This document shows, piece by piece, positions 1 to 6,521 of a stretch of DNA of 11,663 nt. Position 1 is the first letter of the stretch, and each line of letters starts with the position of its first letter. The stretch spans positions 1-11,663 of the forward strand of contig JAJPJU010000076.1 of assembly GCA_021324035.1 (NCBI GenBank), in the 5' to 3' direction. Under the pieces are notes generated by a model. It searched no databases and had not been told where the DNA came from. It was given only the letters and a program-made list of their open reading frames with translations. This stretch comes from Spartobacteria bacterium (lineage in GTDB: Bacteria; Verrucomicrobiota; Verrucomicrobiia; Chthoniobacterales; UBA10450). A program made the translations under genes and the position numbers.

Positions 1-1318
1 AGGAAAAAACATAATCGGTCATTCGATATTGCGAGAGATCGGCATATTTCACGGCGCCAATGCCAATGATGCGCGAAATCTCGTTTTTTTCCTCTTCGCT
101 CAAACCGGGATTCTTTTCGTCGATGGCTTTTCTGGCGCGAATGCACGCTTCTTCAAGCAATTGTCGAAGCCGCACGTTTTCGCCCGACCGCGTTTTCATC
201 AGTTTGCGGTCTTCGCCCAGCACATTTCCAAACGGAATATGCCGGAGCTCCGCTTTGTGACCTTCCCGGCGCGCGATCTCGAAGATTTGTTTGAAATGGA
301 GGGTCTGGGGAGCGCCGACCACATACCAAAGCGTGTCGCGATTCAGTTCGTCGATCCGATATTCGACCGTCGCGATGTCACTTGTCGCATAATTGAATCC
401 GCCATCGCTCTTGCGAATGATGCATGGCTTGTCCGCCAGCTCGGGAATATTTGGAAAGAAAACGACAACCGCGCCTTCGCTGATCCCGGCGATTTTTGAT
501 TTCAACAGCCGCTCGACCACGCCCGGCAGCTTGTCGTTGTAAAAACTTTCGCCGCACTGAAGATCATAATGAACGTCGAGCAAATCATACACGTGCTCGA
601 AATCCTGCATCGACAGCGCAACGCACTCGTTCCAAATGTCGAGGTTTTCCTTGTCCCCGGCCTGAAGCTTGACCAGTTCCTGCCGGCACGCCTCCCGCAC
701 TGCCGGATCGGCAGCGGATTTCGCGTTGGCTTCTTTATAAATACGGACGATTTCGGAGAGCGGACCGCGCTGGAGCGCATCGCGATCGAGCAGGTTCTTC
801 CAAGCCCAGATCACCATTCCAAACTGGGTCCCCCAATCGCCGATGTGATTGTCGCGAATTACATCGTGGCCGAGAAACGCGGCAATTCTGGCCAGGGAAT
901 CGCCGATCGCGATGCTGCGAATGTGGCCGACATGCATCGGCTTGGCCACGTTCGGTGAACCAAAATCGATCACGATTTTCTTTGGCGACGCAGATTCGGC
1001 AACCCCCAAACGCTCGTCCGCGAACAGTTGAACCGCCGCCTTCGCCACCGCGTCCGCGCGCAATTTGAAATTGATGAATCCGGCGCCCGCAATCGACGGC
1101 GGTTCGGATAAATCGGCAACGTCGAGATGTTTCAAAATCTCTTCAGCGACCGCGCGGGGATTTTCGCCGCGTTGTTTGCCAAGGATTAGGGCCGCATTCG
1201 TTTGATAATCGCCAAAACGCGGATCGGTCGCTTGAGTCAGCTCCCCTGTGTTCGGAAAGCCGGCCTTCGCGAGCGCGCTGGCCAATCTGGCGGCGAGAAT
1301 TTCCTGAAATGTTTGCAT
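1..1318 (-). CDS. argS: Arginyl-tRNA synthetase, 3' end cut by the window edge
   Basis: Class I aminoacyl-tRNA synthetase that attaches arginine to tRNA-Arg in the cytoplasm. From the ATG at 1318-1316 the frame stays open to the window edge for 439 residues. Bacterial ArgRS is usually about 550-590 residues, so roughly the last 110-150, the anticodon-binding DALR domain, lie outside. Visible parts: an N-terminal Arg_S-type domain (about 1-90) with GAGFINFKL near 78-86; the HIGH-type signature HVGH at 129-132 inside a run starting at residue 119 (FGSPNVAKPMHVGHIRS); GDWGTQFG at 160-167; and KLMKTRSG at 372-379 in the KMSKS-loop position. ArgRS commonly has a degenerate KMSKS, so this is not a defect. 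No strong Shine-Dalgarno precedes the start. It is downstream of and co-directional with the ptsN-like gene, separated by 92 bp containing a palindromic element. No frameshift or internal stop. Identification is very secure. Confidence 0.97.
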   Translation of the reverse strand, partial: MQTFQEILAARLASALAKAGFPNTGELTQATDPRFGDYQTNAALILGKQRGENPRAVAEEILKHLDVADLSEPPSIAGAGFINFKLRADAVAKAAVQLFADERLGVAESASPKKIVIDFGSPNVAKPMHVGHIRSIAIGDSLARIAAFLGHDVIRDNHIGDWGTQFGMVIWAWKNLLDRDALQRGPLSEIVRIYKEANAKSAADPAVREACRQELVKLQAGDKENLDIWNECVALSMQDFEHVYDLLDVHYDLQCGESFYNDKLPGVVERLLKSKIAGISEGAVVVFFPNIPELADKPCIIRKSDGGFNYATSDIATVEYRIDELNRDTLWYVVGAPQTLHFKQIFEIARREGHKAELRHIPFGNVLGEDRKLMKTRSGENVRLRQLLEEACIRARKAIDEKNPGLSEEEKNEISRIIGIGAVKYADLSQYRMTDYVFS

Positions 1319-1328
1319 TCCGACGGAC

Positions 1329-1408
1329 TGTAGCGGCGCTCTATGAGCGCCGAAACTAATTAGATCGGCGGTCGAAAAAGGCCAGTCCGGCTCGGACCCG
1401 CCGCTACA
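1329..1408. repeat. REP-like palindromic element with 10-bp terminal inverted repeats and two hairpins
   Basis: The 80-bp element begins with TGTAGCGGCG (1329-1338) and ends with its exact reverse complement (1399-1408). Inside are two hairpins: GGCGCT/AGCGCC (1335-1340 with 1346-1351, 5-nt loop) and GTCCG/CGGAC (1385-1389 with 1393-1397, 3-nt loop). It nearly fills the spacer between the ptsN-like stop and the argS start. Read on the minus strand, the second hairpin is followed after a few bases by a T5 run, so it could also act as a weak terminator or attenuator after the ptsN-like gene. Terminal repeats with paired hairpins resemble REP/BIME or small MITE elements. No transposase is nearby. 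Copy number elsewhere in the genome is unknown from this window. Confidence 0.6.
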
Positions 1409-1410
1409 AT

Positions 1411-1875
1411 TTATTTTGGCCCCGAACTCTGGAATATCGCCAGAATCTCTTCCGTCGATTTCGCGCTGGCGAGTCTGTCCCGCGTGGCGCGATCGTTCAG
1501 AAATTTCGCGATCGAAGCGAGGGTGCGGAGATGGGTTTGAAACTGGTTCTTCGGCACAATGAACAGGACCACAAACTTAACGGGCGCATTATCGAGAGCG
1601 TCGAATTCAATGCCGCTGCTCGATCGCCCAAACGCTGCGACCACGTTATCGATCCGATCGGACGAACAGTGAGGAATCGCGATTCCGAAACCGATACCCG
1701 TGCTCATTGTTTCCTCGCGCTGTTTGAGCGAACCGAGAATGCTGTCGCGATCTTCGGCTTTGATTTTGCCGAGCTGGACCAGCAAATCGATCAACTCTAC
1801 GATGGCCGGCCAACGCTCGGTCGCCTTCATCTCGGGGATGATTTGCTCGGCCGAAAGTAAATTACCCAACGACAT
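1411..1875 (-). CDS. ptsN: PTS EIIA-type-2 domain protein, PtsN (EIIA-Ntr)-like
   Basis: Stand-alone phosphotransferase EIIA domain of 154 residues, the usual size for nitrogen-PTS EIIA. These cytoplasmic proteins accept a phosphate from HPr or NPr on a histidine and usually act as regulators (potassium transport, nitrogen, envelope stress) rather than as sugar importers. The phospho-acceptor is predicted to be His69 in GIGFGIAIPHC, matching the conserved G-x-A-x-PH context of the family. The C-terminal half contains VVLFIVPKNQFQTHLRTLASIA, shown here in pieces: VVLFIVPKN near 102-110 and THLRTLASIAKFL near 114-126, typical of the fold. No EIIB/EIIC domains and no HPr or EI genes are in the window, which supports a regulatory role. 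The ATG at 1875 has no clear Shine-Dalgarno. It lies 65 bp after the GT2 gene on the same strand and may be co-transcribed with it. A fructose-type EIIA is the alternative. Confidence 0.88.
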   Translation of the reverse strand: MSLGNLLSAEQIIPEMKATERWPAIVELIDLLVQLGKIKAEDRDSILGSLKQREETMSTGIGFGIAIPHCSSDRIDNVVAAFGRSSSGIEFDALDNAPVKFVVLFIVPKNQFQTHLRTLASIAKFLNDRATRDRLASAKSTEEILAIFQSSGPK

Positions 1876-1940
1876 GCGGATTCGCGATTCGGGAGCGCAA
1901 GCTTACCGGGAGCGGTTACGTTGACAAGCGCATTTCAGGC

Positions 1941-2642
1941 TCACGAATCGCGGATTTTGTAATTCAATCGCCGCAAGAGCAGCCAGCGGACGCCAAACAT
2001 ATCCATGGTCGCCCGCCAGGCCCTGCTGCCGAAGCCATATTTCGTCTGACCGAAGCGCCGGGGCCGGTGATTTACCGGAATTTCGACCAATGTGAACCCC
2101 GCACCGCGAATCAGGGCCGGAATGAACCGGTGCATCCCCTTAAACGGGACGAGCGCGTCGGCACAGCCGCGGCGCATCGCTTTCAGGGTGCAACCGGTAT
2201 CGCGGACGTAATCCCGAGTGAACCGGCTGCGAACAAAATTCGCGATTCTGCTCGTCAACCGTTTGCTGAGCGTGTCTTTGCGCCGGGCACGGAAACCGCA
2301 AACCAAATCCGCGCCGCGTGAAATTTCGGCGATTAATCGCGGAATGTCCGCCGGATCGTTTTGCAGGTCACTGTCGATCATCACAATCGTTCGGCCTCTG
2401 GCCGCTTTGATTCCGGCGTAGAGTGCTGCGCTCTGGCCGGTGTTTTTTTCAAACCGCAGAACGCGAACGTTGGCTGCGCGTTCGATACTCTCGGCGCTCC
2501 GATCGGTCGATCCGTCGTCAACGAAAATTAACTCATAATCCAATCCGGCCAGCGCCGCGCGAAGCTCCGACTGCAGGATCGGCAGGTTTTCCTCCTCGTT
2601 GAAAACAGGAACGACGACTGAGATTTCCGGCGAGTCGCTCAT
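1941..2642 (-). CDS. Family 2 glycosyltransferase, dolichyl/polyprenyl-phosphate sugar transferase-like
   Basis: Predicted cytoplasmic or membrane-associated GT-A fold enzyme of 233 residues, similar to DPM1/ArnC/GtrB proteins that move a sugar from a nucleotide sugar to a polyprenyl phosphate. Visible motifs: VVPVFNEEENL at 10-20, the nucleotide-binding FVDDGSTD at 40-47, and a metal-binding DSDLQNDP at 90-97, followed by an R-rich segment at 118-130 and DTGCTLKAMRR at 148-158. Unlike ArnC and GtrB there is no C-terminal pair of transmembrane helices. The tail (VRWLLLRRLNYKIRDS) is basic and only mildly hydrophobic, so the protein is DPM1-like. Its ATG overlaps the stop of the upstream ArnT-like gene as ATGA (2642-2639), implying translational coupling. 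It is the last gene of the three-gene cassette and probably makes the lipid-linked sugar used by the neighbouring membrane transferase. The sugar is unknown. Confidence 0.9.
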   Translation of the reverse strand: MSDSPEISVVVPVFNEEENLPILQSELRAALAGLDYELIFVDDGSTDRSAESIERAANVRVLRFEKNTGQSAALYAGIKAARGRTIVMIDSDLQNDPADIPRLIAEISRGADLVCGFRARRKDTLSKRLTSRIANFVRSRFTRDYVRDTGCTLKAMRRGCADALVPFKGMHRFIPALIRGAGFTLVEIPVNHRPRRFGQTKYGFGSRAWRATMDMFGVRWLLLRRLNYKIRDS

Positions 2643-4210
2643 AACGGGAGGGTTTTGTAGTGGCGGCAGAGAAAAACCTGCCAGTAGCGCACGTGTTCGC
2701 CAAACCGGCGAAGCTCGATCGTCCCAACGAGCTCGGTCGACTCAAATGCCGCCTTGATATTGTGAGGCGGATTTTTTCCGAAGTTTCGGATCAACAGCGC
2801 GCTGCGGCCCACAAACGGATTTTCGCCTTTTTGCTCGGTGAATGCCTCATCGGGAGATTGATTCGGCTTCGCCGGAGCGTCGACAAACTGATCGTAGCGC
2901 GGCCAGAACGAAAACTCATTCACCAGGTCCTGCGACTCGATCAAATAACACGGCGGATGTCCCGGGCCTTCGACACGTTTGTCTTTCAAGTAAAACGAAA
3001 TTTCGGACGCGCGGTGACGTTCGTCCGCAATCAAAAATAATTTCTCGCCAAGTTTTGATTCCAGATCGGTGCGAATTCTCTCCACTTCGGCCGTCATGGA
3101 TTCCCAGCCTCGCAAGCGATCGCTCGGGTCGCTTCGGAAAAATCGAATGCCGGCACTCCGAAGGATGTCCGAATCCATCGAGAACAAACTAATCGCAAAG
3201 CCCAATAGAATTGCTGCCGTGCCAAAGATGCGAACGCCGCGTTGTTCGATTCGTTCGTTCCAATAGTAAGCCGTCAGCAAACCAAAACTGACAAATGAGA
3301 CCGCATCCCAGTTGGGCGTCGCGACGTGATTAAGCGAGATCAGGAAATAAAATGCCGTCACCGGCAACCCGAACCAGAAGAGAAACAAGATCTTGAACTG
3401 GTGATTGACTCGTCGCCAGCTGCCGACCACCGCCCAGACCACCGCGGCAAAGAGCAGCGGCGAGTAAAAGATGAAGTGTTCCCCGAAAAATTTCAGAGGC
3501 TCAAGCGGCCGGAAACCGACGTCTTCAGTCAAACTGCCGCGGGTCCGCAAATGAAGAAGCGTGATCCAGGCGTGTTGGGCGTTCCAAACAATTGGCGGAA
3601 TTGTGCAAATGACGAAAATTCCGAGCAGGCAGTACAACCCTGGCTTTTTGAATTCCTGGCGCAACCTCGGCGCGAAGGCGAGAACCAGCAGAACGCAGAC
3701 TATTTCGAACGCGTTCGTGAATCGGCCAAGAAATCCAAGGCCGATGAGCAGGCCGGTGAGCGGCCAGTAAAATGAAAAGCGCGGGCTTTTTTCCACTGCC
3801 AGCCAAAACGTGAACATCGCCGCTGTCCAAAAGAAGATCGACAGCCCGTCCGTTGTGATGACGAATGCGCCGATCGTGAAAATCGGGGCGACGTTGAGGG
3901 CGATTGCCGTCCAGAAGCCGACATTTTCGCTGAACAGCCGGCGTCCGAAATGAAATATCAACAGACTGCTCGCCCCGGCGAGGATTGGACTCCAAAAACG
4001 GACGCCGAATTCCGTGGGACCAAAAATCGCCGTGCTCGCGCGAATGGCGAACGCGATTCCGGGACCTTTGCTGAAATAACCGGGGGCGAGTCGCTCCGAC
4101 CACATCCAATAATGCGCCTCATCGAACTCGAGATCGGTTGAGCCCAACATCGACAATCGGACCAGGGTGAGGCCGATGATGAACAACCAGATTGCGCGAG
4201 TCTTCGTCAT
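2639..4210 (-). CDS. ArnT/PMT-like polytopic glycosyltransferase (GT39/GT83 type)
   Basis: Inner-membrane GT-C glycosyltransferase of 523 residues that by family would transfer a sugar from a polyprenyl-phosphate donor to a lipid or protein acceptor in the periplasm. After an N-terminal helix (about 5-22) comes the acidic motif TDLEFDEAHYWMW (25-37). Asp30-Glu31 correspond to the catalytic/metal acidic pair in the first periplasmic loop of PMT and ArnT enzymes. Many hydrophobic helices follow to about residue 345, including 100-138, 150-180, 190-209, 250-264, 272-292 and 328-345. ITTDG at 118-122 and TPNWDA at 298-303 resemble family loop motifs. Residues 350-523 form a soluble C-terminal domain, probably periplasmic. 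I chose the ATG at 4210 because it overlaps the stop of the PAP2 gene as ATGA. The frame extends upstream to 4450, but that stretch is internal to the PAP2 gene. Substrate and acceptor (lipid A, hopanoid, protein) cannot be decided. Confidence 0.88.
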   Translation of the reverse strand: MTKTRAIWLFIIGLTLVRLSMLGSTDLEFDEAHYWMWSERLAPGYFSKGPGIAFAIRASTAIFGPTEFGVRFWSPILAGASSLLIFHFGRRLFSENVGFWTAIALNVAPIFTIGAFVITTDGLSIFFWTAAMFTFWLAVEKSPRFSFYWPLTGLLIGLGFLGRFTNAFEIVCVLLVLAFAPRLRQEFKKPGLYCLLGIFVICTIPPIVWNAQHAWITLLHLRTRGSLTEDVGFRPLEPLKFFGEHFIFYSPLLFAAVVWAVVGSWRRVNHQFKILFLFWFGLPVTAFYFLISLNHVATPNWDAVSFVSFGLLTAYYWNERIEQRGVRIFGTAAILLGFAISLFSMDSDILRSAGIRFFRSDPSDRLRGWESMTAEVERIRTDLESKLGEKLFLIADERHRASEISFYLKDKRVEGPGHPPCYLIESQDLVNEFSFWPRYDQFVDAPAKPNQSPDEAFTEQKGENPFVGRSALLIRNFGKNPPHNIKAAFESTELVGTIELRRFGEHVRYWQVFLCRHYKTLPL

Positions 4211-4854
4211 TCCGCCCGATTGATCACCAAACCCGGATGGCCCGCAAAAATTTGCGGCGCAAGTCTTGAACCAAGCTTTCGCCAGAGCAATTCCAGCAGC
4301 GCGAGAATAAAAAACGTTTCGGCCGCAGCCAAAAACACCGTCCCGATTACATCGCTCGGCCAGTGCGCCCCCAGATAGATTCGCGAATAGCCGACCAGCG
4401 CGGCAAAAATCCAGTAAAGCCAGCCGCGCTTGTAGAACAACGTCAAACAAATGCCGGCAATGGTATTGTTCACCATGTGGCCGGACGGAAACGAAGGGTC
4501 ACCTCGCCTGCGATCGGATTCGTCGGAACGACGCACCACCGGTTTCTTGAAGATCGACATAAACTCGGGCCGCCCTTTTTCCAATCGAACCATCCGCACC
4601 GAATCGACGTGCTTTGGCCGCGGCCGATTGATTAACGATTTCAACGCATTGGTGACCGGTTCCGCGATCACAATTGCGATGAGCAAACAACAGACGCAGG
4701 CTCGCGCTCTGAATCCGCCGAAGACCAGGGCGGCAAACAGGATTATTATGAGCAACGGTTTCCAGACATCGGCATCGCTGATCGCGGCCATGAACAAATC
4801 AAGGACCGGATTCGTCCACTTTTCGTTGATGGCGTGAAAGATCGTTACGTCCAT
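4207..4854 (-). CDS. PAP2-family membrane phosphatase
   Basis: Integral-membrane lipid phosphatase of 215 residues from the type-2 phosphatidic acid phosphatase superfamily, which dephosphorylates undecaprenyl pyrophosphate, phosphatidate, lipid A or similar lipids. All three catalytic motifs are present: KSLINRPRP at 72-80 (K-x6-RP), PSFPSGH at 120-126 with predicted acid/base His126, and SRIYLGAHWPSD at 157-168 (SR-x5-H-x3-D) with predicted nucleophile His164. Hydrophobic helices lie near 33-47, 51-70, 128-140, 144-156 and 169-190. Between motifs 1 and 2 is a strongly charged loop of about 40 residues including RRSDESDRRRGD, presumably periplasmic. It is the first gene of the ATGA-coupled cassette with the ArnT-like and GT2 genes, so carrier-lipid recycling or lipid phosphate remodelling for that pathway is the likely role. 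It could equally be a general undecaprenyl pyrophosphate phosphatase. No clear Shine-Dalgarno before the ATG at 4854. Confidence 0.93.
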   Translation of the reverse strand: MDVTIFHAINEKWTNPVLDLFMAAISDADVWKPLLIIILFAALVFGGFRARACVCCLLIAIVIAEPVTNALKSLINRPRPKHVDSVRMVRLEKGRPEFMSIFKKPVVRRSDESDRRRGDPSFPSGHMVNNTIAGICLTLFYKRGWLYWIFAALVGYSRIYLGAHWPSDVIGTVFLAAAETFFILALLELLWRKLGSRLAPQIFAGHPGLVINRAE

Positions 4855-4887
4855 TAAGGGCAGGTTGCGAAATGTAGCTTTAAGTGT

Positions 4888-5020
4888 GAATGACCGAATG
4901 ACGAATGTCTAATGACGAAGGAATAACGAGATCCAAATGCCGGGTAAAATCCGGGGTCTCGCTTCGCTATTCGAGGATTCGGGCTTGTTTCGTCATTCGT
5001 CATTCGTGCTTCGTCGTTTC
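4888..5020. repeat. Inverted array of a 7-bp unit (GAATGAC / TTCGTCA)
   Basis: The left arm has GAATGAC (4888-4894), GAATGAC (4896-4902), GAATGTC (4903-4909) and TAATGAC (4910-4916). The right arm is inverted, with TTCGTCA (4989-4995), TTCGTCA (4996-5002), TTCGTGC (5003-5009) and TTCGTCG (5010-5016). The centre holds a smaller palindrome, with GAGATCC and a CCGG-loop-CCGG core opposite GGGGTCTC (about 4928-4963). It begins in the spacer downstream of the PAP2 start and runs into the 5' end of the plus-strand secreted protein gene. The right arm is read through as the codons of that protein's hydrophobic N-terminal segment. It is not CRISPR: the units are 7 bp, contiguous and without spacers. 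Confidence 0.75.
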
Positions 5021-5663
5021 TTTGGGGCTTACTGCATTCGCTTCGGCGGCGCCAACACCCAGTGCCCAGGAAATTCTGGAATCAGTTCGAATGCTTGAAA
5101 CCCGACAGCAAATCGACCTCGACGGCCAACTTCGCCAGGACGACAAGGTGGTTCCGTTTCACATCAATCAAAACGGACCGGTAATTCGATATTCGTTCAC
5201 CGACCCGGACGAAGTTGTCGAGTTACGACTGAGTGAGAATTCGTCGCGCCTGGATTTGGCGACCGACTCCGGCAGCGAAAAGTTTCCCGCTGAAAAGTTG
5301 GACGAAAAAATTCGCGGAACCGGCGTCACCTATGACGATCTCGCCCTGAGGTTCCTTTACTGGCCAGGCGGGCGCGTCCTTGGCGACGAAACGGTGCATG
5401 CGCGGAGCTGTTGGAAATTGCAATTGGCCGCGCCGACTCGCGATTCGCAATACGCGAACATTTTTCTCTGGGCCGACAAGAAGACGGGCGCACTCATGCG
5501 CCTCGAAGGCTACGACGCGGACGGCAAACTCGTGAAACGATTCGAGGTCGTTGCGACCCAGAAGATCGACAAGCGTTGGTTTCTAAAACAAATGCGAATA
5601 GAGGAAATGCAACCTGGCACGAACAAGGTCCAATCCCGCACTTACCTCGAGATCAAAAAATAA
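4905..5663 (+). CDS. Secreted outer-membrane-lipoprotein-sorting (LolA)-like protein
   Basis: Predicted periplasmic protein of at most 252 residues. The mature part (from about APTPSAQEILESVR, residues 49-62) looks like the LolA-like 'outer membrane lipoprotein-sorting protein' family: a beta-rich domain with DPDEVVELRL (100-109), a DDLALRFLYWPGG stretch (145-157), NIFLWADKKTGALMRLEGYD (185-204) and KRWFLKQMRIEEM (223-235), ending in SRTYLEIKK. Such proteins fold like LolA but most are functionally uncharacterised. No lipobox is evident. The start is uncertain. The ATG at 4905 lies inside the heptamer array, there is no Shine-Dalgarno, and residues about 29-38 (FVIRHSCFVV) are encoded by the right repeat arm, continuing into SLGLTAFASA with an A-S-A-type cleavage site near 46-49. 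An in-frame TTG at 5022 would lose most of the signal peptide. The gene stops immediately before the convergent tpiA stop codon. Confidence 0.8.
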   Translation: MSNDEGITRSKCRVKSGVSLRYSRIRACFVIRHSCFVVSLGLTAFASAAPTPSAQEILESVRMLETRQQIDLDGQLRQDDKVVPFHINQNGPVIRYSFTDPDEVVELRLSENSSRLDLATDSGSEKFPAEKLDEKIRGTGVTYDDLALRFLYWPGGRVLGDETVHARSCWKLQLAAPTRDSQYANIFLWADKKTGALMRLEGYDADGKLVKRFEVVATQKIDKRWFLKQMRIEEMQPGTNKVQSRTYLEIKK

Positions 5664-6434
5664 TTATTTCTGATCGCGGGCCGCTTTGACGATTGCGGCG
5701 AAACTGCGCGGATCAAGACTCGCGCCGCCAACCAGCGCCCCATCGATGTCCTGCTGACCCATCAGCTCCTGAGCGTTCTCCGATTTCACGCTGCCGCCGT
5801 ACTGGATCCGGATCCGGTCCGCGGTTGTTTCGTCGGACATTTCGCGCAAAGTCTGCCGGATAAACGCGTGCGCTTCCTGCGCCTGTTCCGGCGTTGCATT
5901 GCGACCGGTCCCAATGGCCCAAACTGGCTCGTAGGCGACGACTGTTTCCTGAAGTTCTTTTTCACTCAGGTCTTTCAAACTTCCCCTAAGCTGGATCGAC
6001 AATATTTTTTCGACATTGCCTTTGTCGCGCTGCTCGAGCGTTTCGCCCACGCAAACGATCGGCCGCAACGTCGCTTCATGTGCAGCCCGGACTTTTTTGT
6101 TCACGATTTCATCCGTCTCCCCGAACAAACGGCGGCGTTCGCTGTGACCGAGAATGACGTAGTGGATAAACAAATCTCGCAATAATGCCGCGCTGATTTC
6201 GCCAGTAAACGCGCCGTTTCGCTCCCAATGCATGTTCTGAGCGCCAACCTTGATGCTCTGCGATTTATTCTCCAACAATTCGGTCACTTTCGCGAGCGCG
6301 GTGAACGGCGGAATGATCACGATCTCAACCTCCCGAATGTCGGCTGCGTCGAGCAGGAATGACTCAATGAAGCGGGTCGATTCACCGAGAGTCATGTTCA
6401 TCTTCCAGTTCGCCGCTACGATTTTTTTACGCAT
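5664..6434 (-). CDS. tpiA: Triosephosphate isomerase
   Basis: Cytoplasmic TIM-barrel enzyme interconverting dihydroxyacetone phosphate and glyceraldehyde 3-phosphate. The 256 residues match the usual bacterial length of about 250. Catalytic residues are all visible: Asn9 and Lys11 in AANWKMN, His97 in VILGHSERR, and Glu169 in VAYEPVWAIGTG, which also contains the mobile loop 6. Phosphate-binding loops are YGGSVK (212-217) and ALVGGASL (233-240). It is the third gene of the gap-pgk-tpiA operon, separated from pgk by an 85-bp spacer that is mostly a nonamer inverted array. There is no Shine-Dalgarno (AATAAATTT before the ATG). Its TAA (5666-5664) directly touches the TAA of the convergent plus-strand gene (5661-5663), leaving no room for a separate intergenic terminator. 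secG, a frequent tpiA neighbour in other bacteria, is absent. Confidence 0.99.
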   Translation of the reverse strand: MRKKIVAANWKMNMTLGESTRFIESFLLDAADIREVEIVIIPPFTALAKVTELLENKSQSIKVGAQNMHWERNGAFTGEISAALLRDLFIHYVILGHSERRRLFGETDEIVNKKVRAAHEATLRPIVCVGETLEQRDKGNVEKILSIQLRGSLKDLSEKELQETVVAYEPVWAIGTGRNATPEQAQEAHAFIRQTLREMSDETTADRIRIQYGGSVKSENAQELMGQQDIDGALVGGASLDPRSFAAIVKAARDQK

Positions 6435-6444
6435 AAATTTATTG

Positions 6445-6521
6445 CACCACGAAGATCACGTAGGCCACGAAGCAAAGAGAAACCAAATCCAATCTTCGTC
6501 GTCTTCGTGTCCTTCGTGGTT
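6445..6521. repeat. Inverted array of a 9-bp unit (CCACGAAG- / CTTCGTGG-)
   Basis: In the left arm the 9-bp register reads CCACGAAGA, TCACGTAGG, CCACGAAGC (6447-6473). In the right arm it reads CTTCGTCGT, CTTCGTGTC, CTTCGTGGT (6494-6520). The two arms form an imperfect stem of about 28 bp around an A-rich centre of about 20 nt. The element nearly fills the pgk-tpiA spacer, and its right edge supplies the TAA stop of pgk (6522-6520). In the operon transcript it would form a long hairpin between the two cistrons, which could influence mRNA processing, stability or partial termination. That role is inference. Confidence 0.72.

Noticed and set aside
372..1318. Possible degraded ArgRS because no standard KMSKS is seen
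   Set aside because: KLMKTRSG occupies the expected place, and a degenerate KMSKS is normal in many arginyl-tRNA synthetases. The frame is intact throughout.
1883..1952. Inverted repeat CGCGATTCG (1883-1891) and CGAATCGCG (1944-1952) between ptsN-like and GT2 genes
   Set aside because: Only 9 bp with a loop of about 50 bases. One arm lies within the GT2 end, it has no T-tract, and such GC-rich words are common here, so chance is likely.
4211..4450. An 80-residue upstream extension of the ArnT-like protein
   Set aside because: The extension lies inside the PAP2 coding sequence in another frame. The ATGA overlap at 4210-4207 and the hydrophobic N-terminus from MTKTRAIWLF mark the real start.
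4855..4904. Candidate sigma-70 promoter upstream of the PAP2 gene
   Set aside because: AT-rich hexamers occur, but no -35/-10 pair with acceptable spacing is convincing.
4888..5020. Possible small CRISPR array
   Set aside because: Units are 7 bp, contiguous, degenerate and arranged in inverted arms. There are no unique spacers and no cas genes.
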